Positions 6,256 to 15,216 of a stretch of 32,399 nucleotides of DNA are shown here, piece after piece. The DNA comes from Verrucomicrobiota bacterium (lineage in GTDB: Bacteria; Chlamydiota; Chlamydiia; Chlamydiales; SM23-39), in NCBI GenBank assembly GCA_018239895.1, contig JAFEGL010000022.1:1-32399 (forward strand), read 5' to 3'. The notes under the pieces are model-generated. The model was not told the origin of the DNA and searched no databases. It saw nothing but the letters and a program-made list of their open reading frames with translations. The position numbers were made by a program, and so were the translations under genes. Positions within the stretch are counted from its first letter, which is position 1; each line of letters begins with the position of its first letter.

Positions 6256-8842
6256 GGCTCACTTGCTCCGTTGTCACATCTGAATTGAATGGCGTGGAAA
6301 TGGGCGCTGCCATTGGTGCGGGCGTTGGAGAGGCCAAGCTGCCCAAGACCGAAGGCGGCGGGGTTGCGCCAGAGGTCAAAGCGCGAGGAGTTGTCGAAGC
6401 AATCGGCCCAAATGGCGGCCAAGGCGGAGCTATAGACCGTGTAATTGAAGGAGGGGAAAGGGCCGCCGTTGGGTTACTCGGTCCGTTAGGTAAGGGAGGC
6501 GACTGCTCGATAACGATTGTCTGTAAAGAAACGATCTGGCGCCTCGGTTTGAGCATCTCTGCCGACGAAGCTGCTGAGGCCGATGTGTCGGATGAGACGG
6601 CCAAAGGCGGCGAGCTGATGGTCCTTGGGCGCATTGATTCGGGTGTTTCCGATAGCGAGCTAAGCGAGCGGGGAGCCAAAGGCGGCGAGCTGATGGTCCT
6701 TGGGCGCGTTGATTCGGGTGTTTCCGATAGCGAGCTAAGCGTGCGGAGAGCCAAAGGCGGCAAATTTAGGTTACTCAGCCGGTTGGACTCGGCCGCTTCT
6801 GACGACGTCAAGCTTGCGATTGGCGCGGAAGATGGCTCCGACGCGGGAGTCTGGATGGATCTTATTGTTAGTGAAGGCGAAGGCTCCGGCTCTGACGAAG
6901 AGGTAGACGAAGCGGTCGATTCTGGGAGAGGCGAAAGAATTCCCGACGAATCAGGTTGCGCGGCACTCAAAGTAAGCATCGGTGAAGGGGTTGCCACGGC
7001 AGATGAAGGGAGCGGTACCGCAAGGCTGAACGAGGATCGAGTTTTGGATCCGCTACTCGTCCGGGATACAGGCTGGATATGCACTTCTTTAGTTGCATCT
7101 GGGCTAGGAAATATAAATAGATCCCCACCTGCGTTCGGAGGAAGAAGAGGCATTTCCATTGAGGGAGTCCTTTGTCTCCAACGTTCAGACGAGGTTAAAT
7201 CGATTCTTAGCTGAGAGATGCTATTTCTTCTCCTCTCGTTCTCTTCGTGGCCATTTGGAGTGATGCCGCTTAACCCTAGGATCTCGATTTTGGGCGATGT
7301 TGAAGGGGTCATCTGGAGGCTTCTCCGACCAATGAATGAACTAGGAGTCAAATCGACTGGAGTATCTTTGTGTTCTGTAATAAACCAGGTTGAAATAGGA
7401 TGTGTCTTGTTTAACCTGTCTATTATATCTTCATCAAATGCATTGGCGATTTTGAACAAAACCGCCAGCGCATAAACTTTGCTCTTCAAGGAAAATACAC
7501 TGGGCGCATTATGTAAATCGACGGCAAAATCCTTTTGAATATCGTTTTCGTCGAGATAAATTTTGATGGCCGCATCTGTAAACTGCCTCTGTCTTTGCAG
7601 GGCTTGCCAACGGGTCGTTTTTTTGATCGAACGAAAAATATGGTACATCGTCCCTTGTAGCTCTTTGAGTCTGTCTACGTACCGATCGATTGAGCGAATT
7701 TCCTCTTTCGAGAGGGTGCCCTCAATGACTTTATCCGTCGAAATATCGAGCACATAACATAGGATTTGCGCCCGTAGGACAGCAAATTGAATTTCCTTAT
7801 CGGGATCGATACTCGGATCTCTCACTGTAAGACGATCGAGCAATTGGCTATATTCCCTATTTTCATCTTCCAATTTGAAATCAGTCGAATCGCCGCTTAA
7901 GACGTTCAAAGGCCGAAGTCCCAAATGGCCGCTTAAAGTCCTTCTTAATACTGGGTTTGACTGAGAGAGATCGGCATCGTCATCTCTATGGAACCAAGGA
8001 ATATACGAACCGTTTCTATGGAGAAGGTATGCTGGATTGAATTTTCGGGCCGCCTCTAAGTAGATGGCTTGGACGGGCAAAGATAAATCAGAAAAATTGG
8101 GGCCGCCAATAAGATCATCGGTATCGTCCAGCGCATGCTCAAGTATTTGAATTTGCTCAGAGGTGATGAGATGAGCATCTCTAAGTCGATTCAAATCGTG
8201 AATGTCTTGTACTTTGTAGGTTTTCAATATACGCCAAAGAGTGGCTGCAGCAGCTCCAAATAAACGGACGAGCTCGATATTATTGTTGAAGATCTCAAAT
8301 TCATTCATATAAATCTGTTCGTTATTTTTAAATCTCTCTTCTAAATCGAATTTTCTTGGCCTCTGAGCTTTTTCTGTCAAATAGACGGCTAAGAGATAGC
8401 GGCTCCACCCCTCTTCGTGGCTCAGCTCTTGATTGGGAGAGAAGCTTTGAATAGCAAATTTTGCTACCTTAAAGGCAGTGACTCTAGCTTTTTCATGTAC
8501 CTGCCGCATCGCAGTTGGGTTCTCTTCATCTACATCGACTGTCGTTAGAGGCAAGGGGTGATATGTATATGTTAGTTTCCGACTCTCTTTGATCATCTGC
8601 TCCAGAGATGGAGATTCGTTGGGTTCACTCTCTTCGTGAATAGAGGGGATAGGCCCATTTCGAAAAGGCAACCGTTGGTTTTGGAACAACTTTTGGATCG
8701 TATCGATGTTCTCTGGGGATGGATCTGTAATGATGACGACATTATTATTTGTGTTGGTGGTTTTTTTGGTTTTGTTACAGCTAAAACTGCATGTTCCAAA
8801 CAGTTTTTCACAAACTGAACCAATGATGTTTCCGCAAGGCAT
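6245..8842 (-). CDS. 865-aa low-complexity protein, effector candidate, function unknown
   Basis: No signal peptide or membrane helix is seen. The N-terminus has four Cys in 22 residues (C3, C11, C18, C22), which might be lipid-modified or bind metal. Residues about 90-480 are a helical, charged region with no family I recognise; a stretch near LNRLRDAHLITSEQIQILEH faintly recalls the linker helices of GlnD/DUF294 proteins. From about 540 to the end it is Ser/Pro/Thr-rich and probably disordered, with a near-exact 25-residue tandem duplication around 698-747. This build suggests a secreted effector, which is an inference. The start is sound: AAAGGAGGG lies just upstream of ATG 8842. It overlaps the M50 gene tail to tail by 11 bp. 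Confidence 0.85.
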   Translation of the reverse strand: MPCGNIIGSVCEKLFGTCSFSCNKTKKTTNTNNNVVIITDPSPENIDTIQKLFQNQRLPFRNGPIPSIHEESEPNESPSLEQMIKESRKLTYTYHPLPLTTVDVDEENPTAMRQVHEKARVTAFKVAKFAIQSFSPNQELSHEEGWSRYLLAVYLTEKAQRPRKFDLEERFKNNEQIYMNEFEIFNNNIELVRLFGAAAATLWRILKTYKVQDIHDLNRLRDAHLITSEQIQILEHALDDTDDLIGGPNFSDLSLPVQAIYLEAARKFNPAYLLHRNGSYIPWFHRDDDADLSQSNPVLRRTLSGHLGLRPLNVLSGDSTDFKLEDENREYSQLLDRLTVRDPSIDPDKEIQFAVLRAQILCYVLDISTDKVIEGTLSKEEIRSIDRYVDRLKELQGTMYHIFRSIKKTTRWQALQRQRQFTDAAIKIYLDENDIQKDFAVDLHNAPSVFSLKSKVYALAVLFKIANAFDEDIIDRLNKTHPISTWFITEHKDTPVDLTPSSFIGRRSLQMTPSTSPKIEILGLSGITPNGHEENERRRNSISQLRIDLTSSERWRQRTPSMEMPLLPPNAGGDLFIFPSPDATKEVHIQPVSRTSSGSKTRSSFSLAVPLPSSAVATPSPMLTLSAAQPDSSGILSPLPESTASSTSSSEPEPSPSLTIRSIQTPASEPSSAPIASLTSSEAAESNRLSNLNLPPLALRTLSSLSETPESTRPRTISSPPLAPRSLSSLSETPESMRPRTISSPPLAVSSDTSASAASSAEMLKPRRQIVSLQTIVIEQSPPLPNGPSNPTAALSPPSITRSIAPPWPPFGPIASTTPRALTSGATPPPSVLGSLASPTPAPMAAPISTPFNSDVTTEQVSLNP
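6601..6750 (-). repeat. 75-bp tandem duplication within the 865-aa gene
   Basis: Two 75-bp units, 6601-6675 and 6676-6750, differ at only three positions. A third unit starts at 6751 (CCAAAGGCGGC) but decays quickly. Each encodes 25 residues including SSLSETPES and RPRTISSPPLA. The reading frame is kept. High identity implies recent duplication, and unit number could vary between strains. Confidence 0.9.
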
Positions 8843-8876
8843 ACAACCCTCCTTTGGTTAAGAATTTATAAAGATG

Positions 8877-8905
8877 ACAATAAGATTTTTTAAGGTTTTT
8901 GACAA
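8877..8905 (-). promoter_or_regulatory. Promoter for the 865-aa gene
   Basis: On the minus strand TTGTCA (forward 8900-8905) and TATTGT (forward 8877-8882) are 17 bp apart. They lie about 35-60 bp upstream of the ATG. The rest of the 241-bp divergent gap (8843-9083) is AT-rich and shows no other clear element. Confidence 0.4.
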
Positions 8906-9083
8906 ACTTTTTCAGGCTATAAGTTGTAATATACTGAGTATTAGTAGCATCAAATGGTTAAAATGTTAAGATCGTGTTTGAGATTTGTTAGTAAATGTAG
9001 GTATTAAATTTGATTGTTAAAAAAATTCTTGATATTTCTTGTCGAATTCTTGATCATGTTTCACTTTCTTTAACGGAGGTCGT

Positions 9084-10856
9084 ATGAGAAAAGTCGTCCT
9101 GATTTGCTTGCTTATGGGACTTATGTCTCAAATGCATTCTGGACCGGCAAATGGGAAAGGGTTGATCCCTCCCAAAGAGATCGAGATAGCAAAGCTTGGA
9201 AACAGAAAAGTTGCCCATGTAGCTCCAAACAAAATCGGCGCAGCGAGAATCCGGATGAATCATGAGAAGCTGGGAATGGGGGTTCCAGAATTGAAAGTGG
9301 CCACAACGAACGAGGCGGAATTTGTTTTGAAGGGGACATCAAGCCAATCGGCCTTTCTCCTCCCAGCGGCTGTCGACAACAGCCTGCTCCCTTCGTTTCC
9401 TCCGATCGGAGATCAAAAGCTACTGGGCTCTTGCGTTAGCTGGGCATCTACCTACTACCAAGCGACACATGAATATGGCCTCGCAAACGGATTCAACAAC
9501 AAATCGACACCAAGTCACATTTTATCTCCGAAATGGACTTACAATCTCTTGAACTATGGGCAAGATGGGGGACTCAATATCATCGACGCATACACCCTTC
9601 TTACGGAAAATGGAGCGGTCCCTTTCGCGAATTTTCCCTACGACGGCAGAGATTTTCTCACTTGGGACTTAAACCCTGAGGATTGGATTTTAGCCATGTC
9701 GGCGAGGATGAAGCCTTATAAAACGATTGGAGGACTCGATTCTTCTCCCCAGAACTTAACGGCCATTAAGCAGGCTTTGGCAAACGGGCATGTTTTGACT
9801 TTTGGTACAGGCATTGAAAGCTGGGTCCTTACGAAGATCAAAGCCAATAACAGCACGCAAAACCACGCGGTTGGGCAATGGGCTTGCTCATGGGTTAATG
9901 GGGTCGAAGGAGGGCATTGCCTCACCGTTGTCGGCTACGACGACGACATTTGGATCGACGTCAATGGAAATGGGCAAGTAGATGCGGGAGAAATGGGGGC
10001 ATTTCTCATCGCCAATTCTTGGGGATCTAGTTGGGGCAATAAAGGATTCATCTGGATCTCTTACGATGCTTTTTTGAGCCATTCTGCTGTTCCGAATGGC
10101 CCCTCTCAAGGGAGGGTGGGTGCTGCCGCTCTCATCGGTTCTGTATTCATCAGCGCTGTTCCCAAAGCGGCCCATTACGTCCCGGCTGTTGTCGGTCAAT
10201 TCAACATCAATCAATTTCGTCGAAATCAGTTCAAGATTGCTTGCGGATCATCTGATTTTTCGCACCGCGTACCTCAACACTACCAACTCAGTACCGCTTT
10301 GAATTACCAAGGGGGGGGATTTTCTTTCAATGGCGCCTCAGGCACTAAATCGCAAAACGCCCTTTTTTCCCTCGATATGACCGATCTAATCAACGCATCG
10401 GGAGATACTAGATACTATTTGATGGTTGTCGATCGGGAAAAGCCAAGCCCCACTCAAATAGATGGACTATCGATTTTGAACATCAATACGGGCGCATCGG
10501 TTCACGCTTCGCCATTCACAAGTCGCATTGATGGACAAAAGCTCACTGCTGTTCTCGACTATTCCTATAAACGCCCAACTCCTGCGAAAAACCCAATTCA
10601 TCTGCAAATCACTTCTCCTGCAAACCAAGATGTACTGACTGGGACAGTACCCCTCTCTGTCCAACCCTCGCGCCATGTGGAGACCATCCAATTCTATCTA
10701 GATTCCCAGCTGATTGCGATCGACCCAGCCGATCCCTATCTAGTCCTGCTTGACACCACGAAGGTGATGAACGGCACTCACCAGATCTCTTTTGTGGCCT
10801 ACGATGCATGGAACCAATCGGCAAAGGATTCGATCACTGTTGAAATCCAAAATTAA
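9084..10856 (+). CDS. Exported papain-family (C1) cysteine protease with Ig-like C-terminal domain
   Basis: 590 residues. A signal peptide (about 1-20, MRKVVLICLLMGLMSQ) is followed by a possible propeptide. The catalytic Cys is C117 in GDQKLLGSCVSWAS, with oxyanion Gln Q111. The His is H278 in EGGHCLTVVGY. The Asn is N311 in ANSWGSSWGNKGFIWISY. Between His and Asn sits an EF-hand-like loop, DVNGNGQVDAGE (292-303), likely calcium-binding. The last 80 or so residues look like a bacterial Ig-like fold (LQITSPANQDVLTGTVPLSV). It probably cuts proteins outside the cytoplasm or in the host. The start has GGAGGT four bases before ATG. A G8 run lies in the gene at 10311. It ends with the codons for IQN, as do two other genes here. 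Confidence 0.93.
   Translation: MRKVVLICLLMGLMSQMHSGPANGKGLIPPKEIEIAKLGNRKVAHVAPNKIGAARIRMNHEKLGMGVPELKVATTNEAEFVLKGTSSQSAFLLPAAVDNSLLPSFPPIGDQKLLGSCVSWASTYYQATHEYGLANGFNNKSTPSHILSPKWTYNLLNYGQDGGLNIIDAYTLLTENGAVPFANFPYDGRDFLTWDLNPEDWILAMSARMKPYKTIGGLDSSPQNLTAIKQALANGHVLTFGTGIESWVLTKIKANNSTQNHAVGQWACSWVNGVEGGHCLTVVGYDDDIWIDVNGNGQVDAGEMGAFLIANSWGSSWGNKGFIWISYDAFLSHSAVPNGPSQGRVGAAALIGSVFISAVPKAAHYVPAVVGQFNINQFRRNQFKIACGSSDFSHRVPQHYQLSTALNYQGGGFSFNGASGTKSQNALFSLDMTDLINASGDTRYYLMVVDREKPSPTQIDGLSILNINTGASVHASPFTSRIDGQKLTAVLDYSYKRPTPAKNPIHLQITSPANQDVLTGTVPLSVQPSRHVETIQFYLDSQLIAIDPADPYLVLLDTTKVMNGTHQISFVAYDAWNQSAKDSITVEIQN
10311..10318 (+). repeat. G8 homopolymer within the papain-like protease gene
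   Basis: Eight consecutive G encode part of QGGGFSF around residue 410, between the protease domain and the Ig-like tail. A one-base slip would truncate the protein after the catalytic domain. Confidence 0.9.
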
Positions 10857-10878
10857 GGACAGGTTTCCCATTTTTGAA

Positions 10879-10908
10879 TTGAATTTTGACTCAAAAGAGA
10901 ACTAAAAT
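10879..10908 (+). promoter_or_regulatory. Possible promoter for the coiled-coil lipoprotein gene
   Basis: TTGAAT (10879-10884) and TAAAAT (10903-10908) are 18 bp apart. The expected transcript start is about 20 bases before the ATG at 10936. Confidence 0.4.
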
Positions 10909-10935
10909 CGACTGAAGCAATCTCTCGATGTTTTT

Positions 10936-11379
10936 ATGAAAATTCGATTCATTTTCTTGTTTTTGTTGACAGCCTGTTCTCAACAAAAATTCTTTTGGCA
11001 AGAAGAGACTGTAAGGGAAATGTCTCCAGGAAAACAGAGACAGAGAATCGCCTTTTTAGAGAAGAGACTTCGAACGGCGCAGCGGGAGAAAGACAAGGCT
11101 GACCAGGCAGTATTCTCTTTAAAAGAGGAGATCCGCGAGGCGCGCCTGACCTTGATCAGGAAACAAGTCGATGAGTTTGAAAAGCAGATCGAAAAACTCC
11201 AAATCGACCCCTACAAGTTTAGCCAATTCATCCAGCGAGAGGAGGGGAACCTCCTCATCAAAGAGCGGGTCGAGCTCCACGAAATGATTCAATTGGATCC
11301 ATCTCCCGGGGCTCAGGCTCTTCTTGATCGGATCTTACGCCTCATTACAGAACTCAACGATGAAACAAGGAGAATATAA
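10936..11379 (+). CDS. Small coiled-coil lipoprotein, function unknown
   Basis: 147 residues. The N-terminus MKIRFIFLFLLTACS is a short lipoprotein signal with lipobox LTAC, so Cys14 should be lipidated and the protein anchored in an envelope membrane. Residues about 35-95 form a heptad-rich coiled coil (RQRIAFLEKRLRTAQREKDK and onward), and the remainder is also helical. There is no Asp right after the Cys to signal inner-membrane retention. No strong Shine-Dalgarno is seen. It stands 79 bp downstream of the papain-like protease on the same strand. I recognise no family. Confidence 0.83.
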   Translation: MKIRFIFLFLLTACSQQKFFWQEETVREMSPGKQRQRIAFLEKRLRTAQREKDKADQAVFSLKEEIREARLTLIRKQVDEFEKQIEKLQIDPYKFSQFIQREEGNLLIKERVELHEMIQLDPSPGAQALLDRILRLITELNDETRRI

Positions 11380-11451
11380 AATACTGATATTAAGTGATAT
11401 ATTTGTAGGCAAATAGACTGTTTAATTAAAATTAATTTTGTGTTAAAATGT

Positions 11452-11470
11452 TATCCTTTGAAAAAGGATA
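11452..11470 (+). promoter_or_regulatory. Hairpin enclosing the ribosome binding site of the next gene
   Basis: TATCCTTT (11452-11459), loop GAA, AAAGGATA (11463-11470) form a perfect 8-bp stem. The right arm contains AAGGA (11464-11468), the only Shine-Dalgarno candidate for ATG 11478. Folding would hide the site, as in RNA thermometers or translationally regulated leaders. Confidence 0.5.
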
Positions 11471-11477
11471 TTATTTT

Positions 11478-12146
11478 ATGACAAATCCCATTTCTTTTCA
11501 GTTTAATAATTCAGACAATTCTCCATCGCCCTCTTTAAATACAACAAGCGACTCTTCTTCTAGCTCAAGCAGAAGTTCATCTACCTCCTCATCTAGCTCG
11601 TCGTTACATTTAAAAATGAAAGGCATTTCAGATCATATTCTTACCTATTTATACGACGGCACTATATTGATAAGAAAGGATCTGACAATTTACCAAATCC
11701 ATAAATTCGAGAATGGAATTGCTTTTTATGGTTCTGGGGATATCAAAAATAAGATTCTAACAACCGATGTTGCTTTCAATTTGGAACCTGAAAGTCGAGT
11801 TTTGGCCTATGATTCCCAAGATGAACAGAGAAGACATTTTTTGGCTGAAATCATTGCAGAGACCGATAGTCAGTATGACGTGAATCTAATGGACAATTAC
11901 GGGAATTTCAATATTCCTTACTATTTTTATAAAAGTAACTCAGATCTTTCTTTTGCGGAGAACTTTATCCCCTTGCAGCAAAGTCAATCGGTCGTCTTGG
12001 AAAATTTGAGCCAGTTCAAAACCAGCTCGGCCGATTCTGCCGATTTTGATTTTATTTTTTCAGACAATGCTGACGAAAACCGTTTTACTTTGACAGGGTA
12101 CCATTTGACCGACGAATCGATTCAAATGGCCCCCTCTTACGAGTAA
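11478..12146 (+). CDS. Ser-rich N-terminus protein, effector candidate, function unknown
   Basis: 222 residues from ATG 11478. Residues 1-45 are polar and Ser/Thr/Asn-rich with long Ser runs (about 25-42) and few charges, the kind of N-terminus seen in type III secretion substrates. The rest is a compact, probably beta-rich acidic domain ending MAPSYE. No signal peptide or membrane segment is present. The frame also opens at ATG 11448, but that part is the ribosome-site hairpin, so 11478 is preferred. The DNA is more AT-rich than the core genes. Its stop is four bases from the converging htrA stop. Secretion is inferred only from composition; the 1694-aa protein begins in a similar way. Confidence 0.78.
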   Translation: MTNPISFQFNNSDNSPSPSLNTTSDSSSSSSRSSSTSSSSSSLHLKMKGISDHILTYLYDGTILIRKDLTIYQIHKFENGIAFYGSGDIKNKILTTDVAFNLEPESRVLAYDSQDEQRRHFLAEIIAETDSQYDVNLMDNYGNFNIPYYFYKSNSDLSFAENFIPLQQSQSVVLENLSQFKTSSADSADFDFIFSDNADENRFTLTGYHLTDESIQMAPSYE

Positions 12147-12150
12147 AATT

Positions 12151-13581
<1,431 letters not shown>

Positions 13582-13604
13582 GGTTTCCTCCGGAAAAGGA
13601 CCAG

Positions 13605-13633
13605 ATTGTACTAAATCGGCAAAGAATTTTCAA
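13605..13633 (-). promoter_or_regulatory. htrA: Sigma70-type promoter for htrA
   Basis: On the minus strand TTGAAA (forward 13628-13633) and TACAAT (forward 13605-13610) are exactly 17 bp apart, each matching the consensus at five of six positions. The expected transcript leader is about 15-20 nt with a strong GGAGG. Confidence 0.62.
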
Positions 13634-13653
13634 GGTTTGGACAAAAATGAATC

Positions 13654-13682
13654 TTGAGAATACAATCGTCTCTTCTTATAAA
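13654..13682 (+). promoter_or_regulatory. Sigma70-type promoter for the CPBP protease gene
   Basis: TTGAGA (13654-13659) and TATAAA (13677-13682) are 17 bp apart, each matching at five of six positions. Transcription would start near 13689. This lies past an in-frame upstream ATG (13647) and supports ATG 13698 as the real start, with a very short leader. Confidence 0.6.
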
Positions 13683-13697
13683 TTTTTCGGATCAAAT

Positions 13698-14672
13698 ATG
13701 AAAAATGTTTTTGCCCTGTTTGGTTTATTATCTTTTTTTTCTGCAGCTTACGCTGTAGATGAAATATCTTTGAATTATCAGCCGACATCTCAAATTTCTG
13801 TGGAATCGCTAGAGATGCCGAAGCCGATTTTGGCGCCGACCTACAAAAGCCCCGGCTTGGCGGTTGGTCTTTCGGCGATTATCCCTGGCCTCGGTCACGT
13901 TTATTTGGACGATTCTAAGACAGCCGGAGCCTTGATGGGGAGCTATTTTGGGGGGCTTGGCGCAACAGCTGCCGGTTTTATGCACTCCCGGACGGCTTTT
14001 GAGTATGGAATGCAGACCATGTCGACCGCCTCGATGTATGGGATGTATGCGGCTTATCGCGACGCCAGAAATCATAACGGCCCCTCCGGGTATTCTTACA
14101 AGATGCCGAACGATAGTTTCCTCGATTTGGCCTACGCTTCTTTCGACTCGAAAGTTCTGCGGAAGCCCGAAGTGTGGGGAGGTTACCTAGGGGCTTTTGC
14201 GGTCGCCATAGGGAGTTCTCTTCTCTTTGATTCTCCAAAAAAAGAGGCTGCAGACATAGCGGGCAAAAAGAAGGATCGGCCGACCCCGCCTATTTTTGCC
14301 TTTCCCGTTGGAATCAGCGAAGAGGCTCTTTTTCGAGGCTTTCTCCAGTCGGCTCTGATGGAGTCTCTCGATCCTCTCGGCGGCATAGCTCTCTCGGCTC
14401 TGATTTTTGGCGCCTCGCACGCACCCAACGCTCTATTGATGGAAGATAAGGCGGATCGACGCGATTATTACACATACGCGATCCCTTTTATCACGGCTTT
14501 TGGAGCCTATATGGGATGGGTCACCTACAAAAACCAGTCGCTGAAAGAGAGCGTCGCCCTCCACGCCTGGTACGACTTAACCATCTTTTTAGCGGAGTAT
14601 GCGATCCACAAGAGCTCAGCCGCCTCTGCCTCGCTCCCTCCCTCTCGGTTTTCTGTAGCCATCCCCTTCTAG
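13698..14672 (+). CDS. CPBP-family (CAAX/Abi-type) intramembrane protease
   Basis: 324 residues from ATG 13698. A clean signal-like start (MKNVFALFGLLSFFSAAYA) is followed by a polar stretch. Then comes a glycine-rich hydrophobic region, LSAIIPGLGHVYLDDSKTAG, resembling small TM2/DUF5683-like membrane modules. The CPBP motifs follow: EEALFRG (E208, E209, R213), FGASH (H241) and LHAWYD (H289, D293). These make the glutamate-dependent active site of CAAX-type proteases, so it should cut in the inner membrane. The substrate is unknown; relatives process prenylated proteins, bacteriocin-type peptides or anti-sigma factors. The longer frame from 13647 would start before the predicted promoter -10 box. 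A strong hairpin follows the stop. Confidence 0.9.
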   Translation: MKNVFALFGLLSFFSAAYAVDEISLNYQPTSQISVESLEMPKPILAPTYKSPGLAVGLSAIIPGLGHVYLDDSKTAGALMGSYFGGLGATAAGFMHSRTAFEYGMQTMSTASMYGMYAAYRDARNHNGPSGYSYKMPNDSFLDLAYASFDSKVLRKPEVWGGYLGAFAVAIGSSLLFDSPKKEAADIAGKKKDRPTPPIFAFPVGISEEALFRGFLQSALMESLDPLGGIALSALIFGASHAPNALLMEDKADRRDYYTYAIPFITAFGAYMGWVTYKNQSLKESVALHAWYDLTIFLAEYAIHKSSAASASLPPSRFSVAIPF

Positions 14673-14677
14673 TTTCA

Positions 14678-14701
14678 GGACGCCTATTCTAGGCGTCCTT
14701 T
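14678..14701 (+). terminator. Rho-independent terminator after the CPBP gene
   Basis: GGACGCCTA (14678-14686), loop TTC, TAGGCGTCC (14690-14698) make a perfect 9-bp stem followed by a short T run. It starts six bases after the stop codon. Confidence 0.75.
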
Positions 14702-14746
14702 ATATGTCTTTGATATTAAGATACTTAGTTTTATTGTATTTAAATT

Positions 14747-14775
14747 TTTACTTTTTAATTAAATTATTGTATAAT
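14747..14775 (+). promoter_or_regulatory. Promoter for the 138-aa gene
   Basis: TTTACT (14747-14752) and a perfect TATAAT (14770-14775) are 17 bp apart in AT-rich DNA. This places the transcript start near 14782 and favours ATG 14800 over the in-frame ATG at 14704, which lies against the preceding terminator. Confidence 0.55.
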
Positions 14776-14799
14776 AGTTACTTATTAATAAGTGATTAT

Positions 14800-15216
14800 A
14801 TGAAATTAATTGGCAATGTAAGTAATAGAGTTCTTGATTTTGTTGAAACAAGAGTTCCTGTTTTAGGGACCTTTGCAAGCGTGGCCCGAATGGTCGCGGG
14901 CGTCAGTCAATTGGGTTTGAATGCAATCAAGGTGGTTGTATCAAATGATAAAGCTTCCTACCGAGATATGGCGATGGGAGCCGAACACTTTTCTCACGGA
15001 TTATCTCAAACTTTCAGCACCCCTGCTTTGAATTATTTCAAAAATAAAGACAAGATTCTCCCTGTCGAGAAGGATCACCCGTACGCTCATTTGAGAAATA
15101 CAAGCGACAAAGCTTGGGATGCTTATCACGAATCGATGAAGTTCTTAGACGAGCCGGTAACGCTCAGAGAATATTTCACAGACGACGGCTGTCTAAAAAT
15201 CTCCATCCAAAATTAA
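14800..15216 (+). CDS. 138-aa protein, function unknown
   Basis: From ATG 14800 the protein begins MKLIGNVSNRVLDFVETRVP. A moderately hydrophobic, perhaps amphipathic, helix follows (LGTFASVARMVAGVSQLGLN, about 22-41), then a charged C-terminal half. No signal peptide is clear and no family is recognised. The open frame extends upstream to 14704, but that stretch is AT-rich, encodes a Leu/Tyr-rich peptide and contains the predicted promoter. The last four codons encode SIQN and lie in the left arm of the inverted repeat that fills the following gap. The convergent M16 protease gene ends in the same four residues. Effector or inclusion-membrane roles are possible but unsupported. Confidence 0.65.
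   Translation: MKLIGNVSNRVLDFVETRVPVLGTFASVARMVAGVSQLGLNAIKVVVSNDKASYRDMAMGAEHFSHGLSQTFSTPALNYFKNKDKILPVEKDHPYAHLRNTSDKAWDAYHESMKFLDEPVTLREYFTDDGCLKISIQN

Noticed and set aside
6252..7214. 320-aa plus-strand frame opposite the Ser/Pro-rich half of the 865-aa gene
   Set aside because: It is an antisense shadow: its Gly/Glu-rich repetitive sequence mirrors the Ser/Pro-rich low-complexity region, and it has no ribosome site or family similarity.
8899..8904. Perfect TTGACA as -35 box for the papain-like protease gene
   Set aside because: The nearest -10-like sequences are at wrong spacing (13, 15 or 20 bp) and it lies 180 bp upstream of the gene. The same bases fit better as the -35 box of the opposite gene.
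10928..10939. Four-codon frame ATGTTTTTATGA overlapping the lipoprotein start
   Set aside because: It has no ribosome binding site and is short enough to be chance, unlike the one at 1739.
14704..14799. N-terminal extension of the 138-aa gene
   Set aside because: It starts against the preceding terminator, is very AT-rich and contains a perfect TATAAT promoter element.
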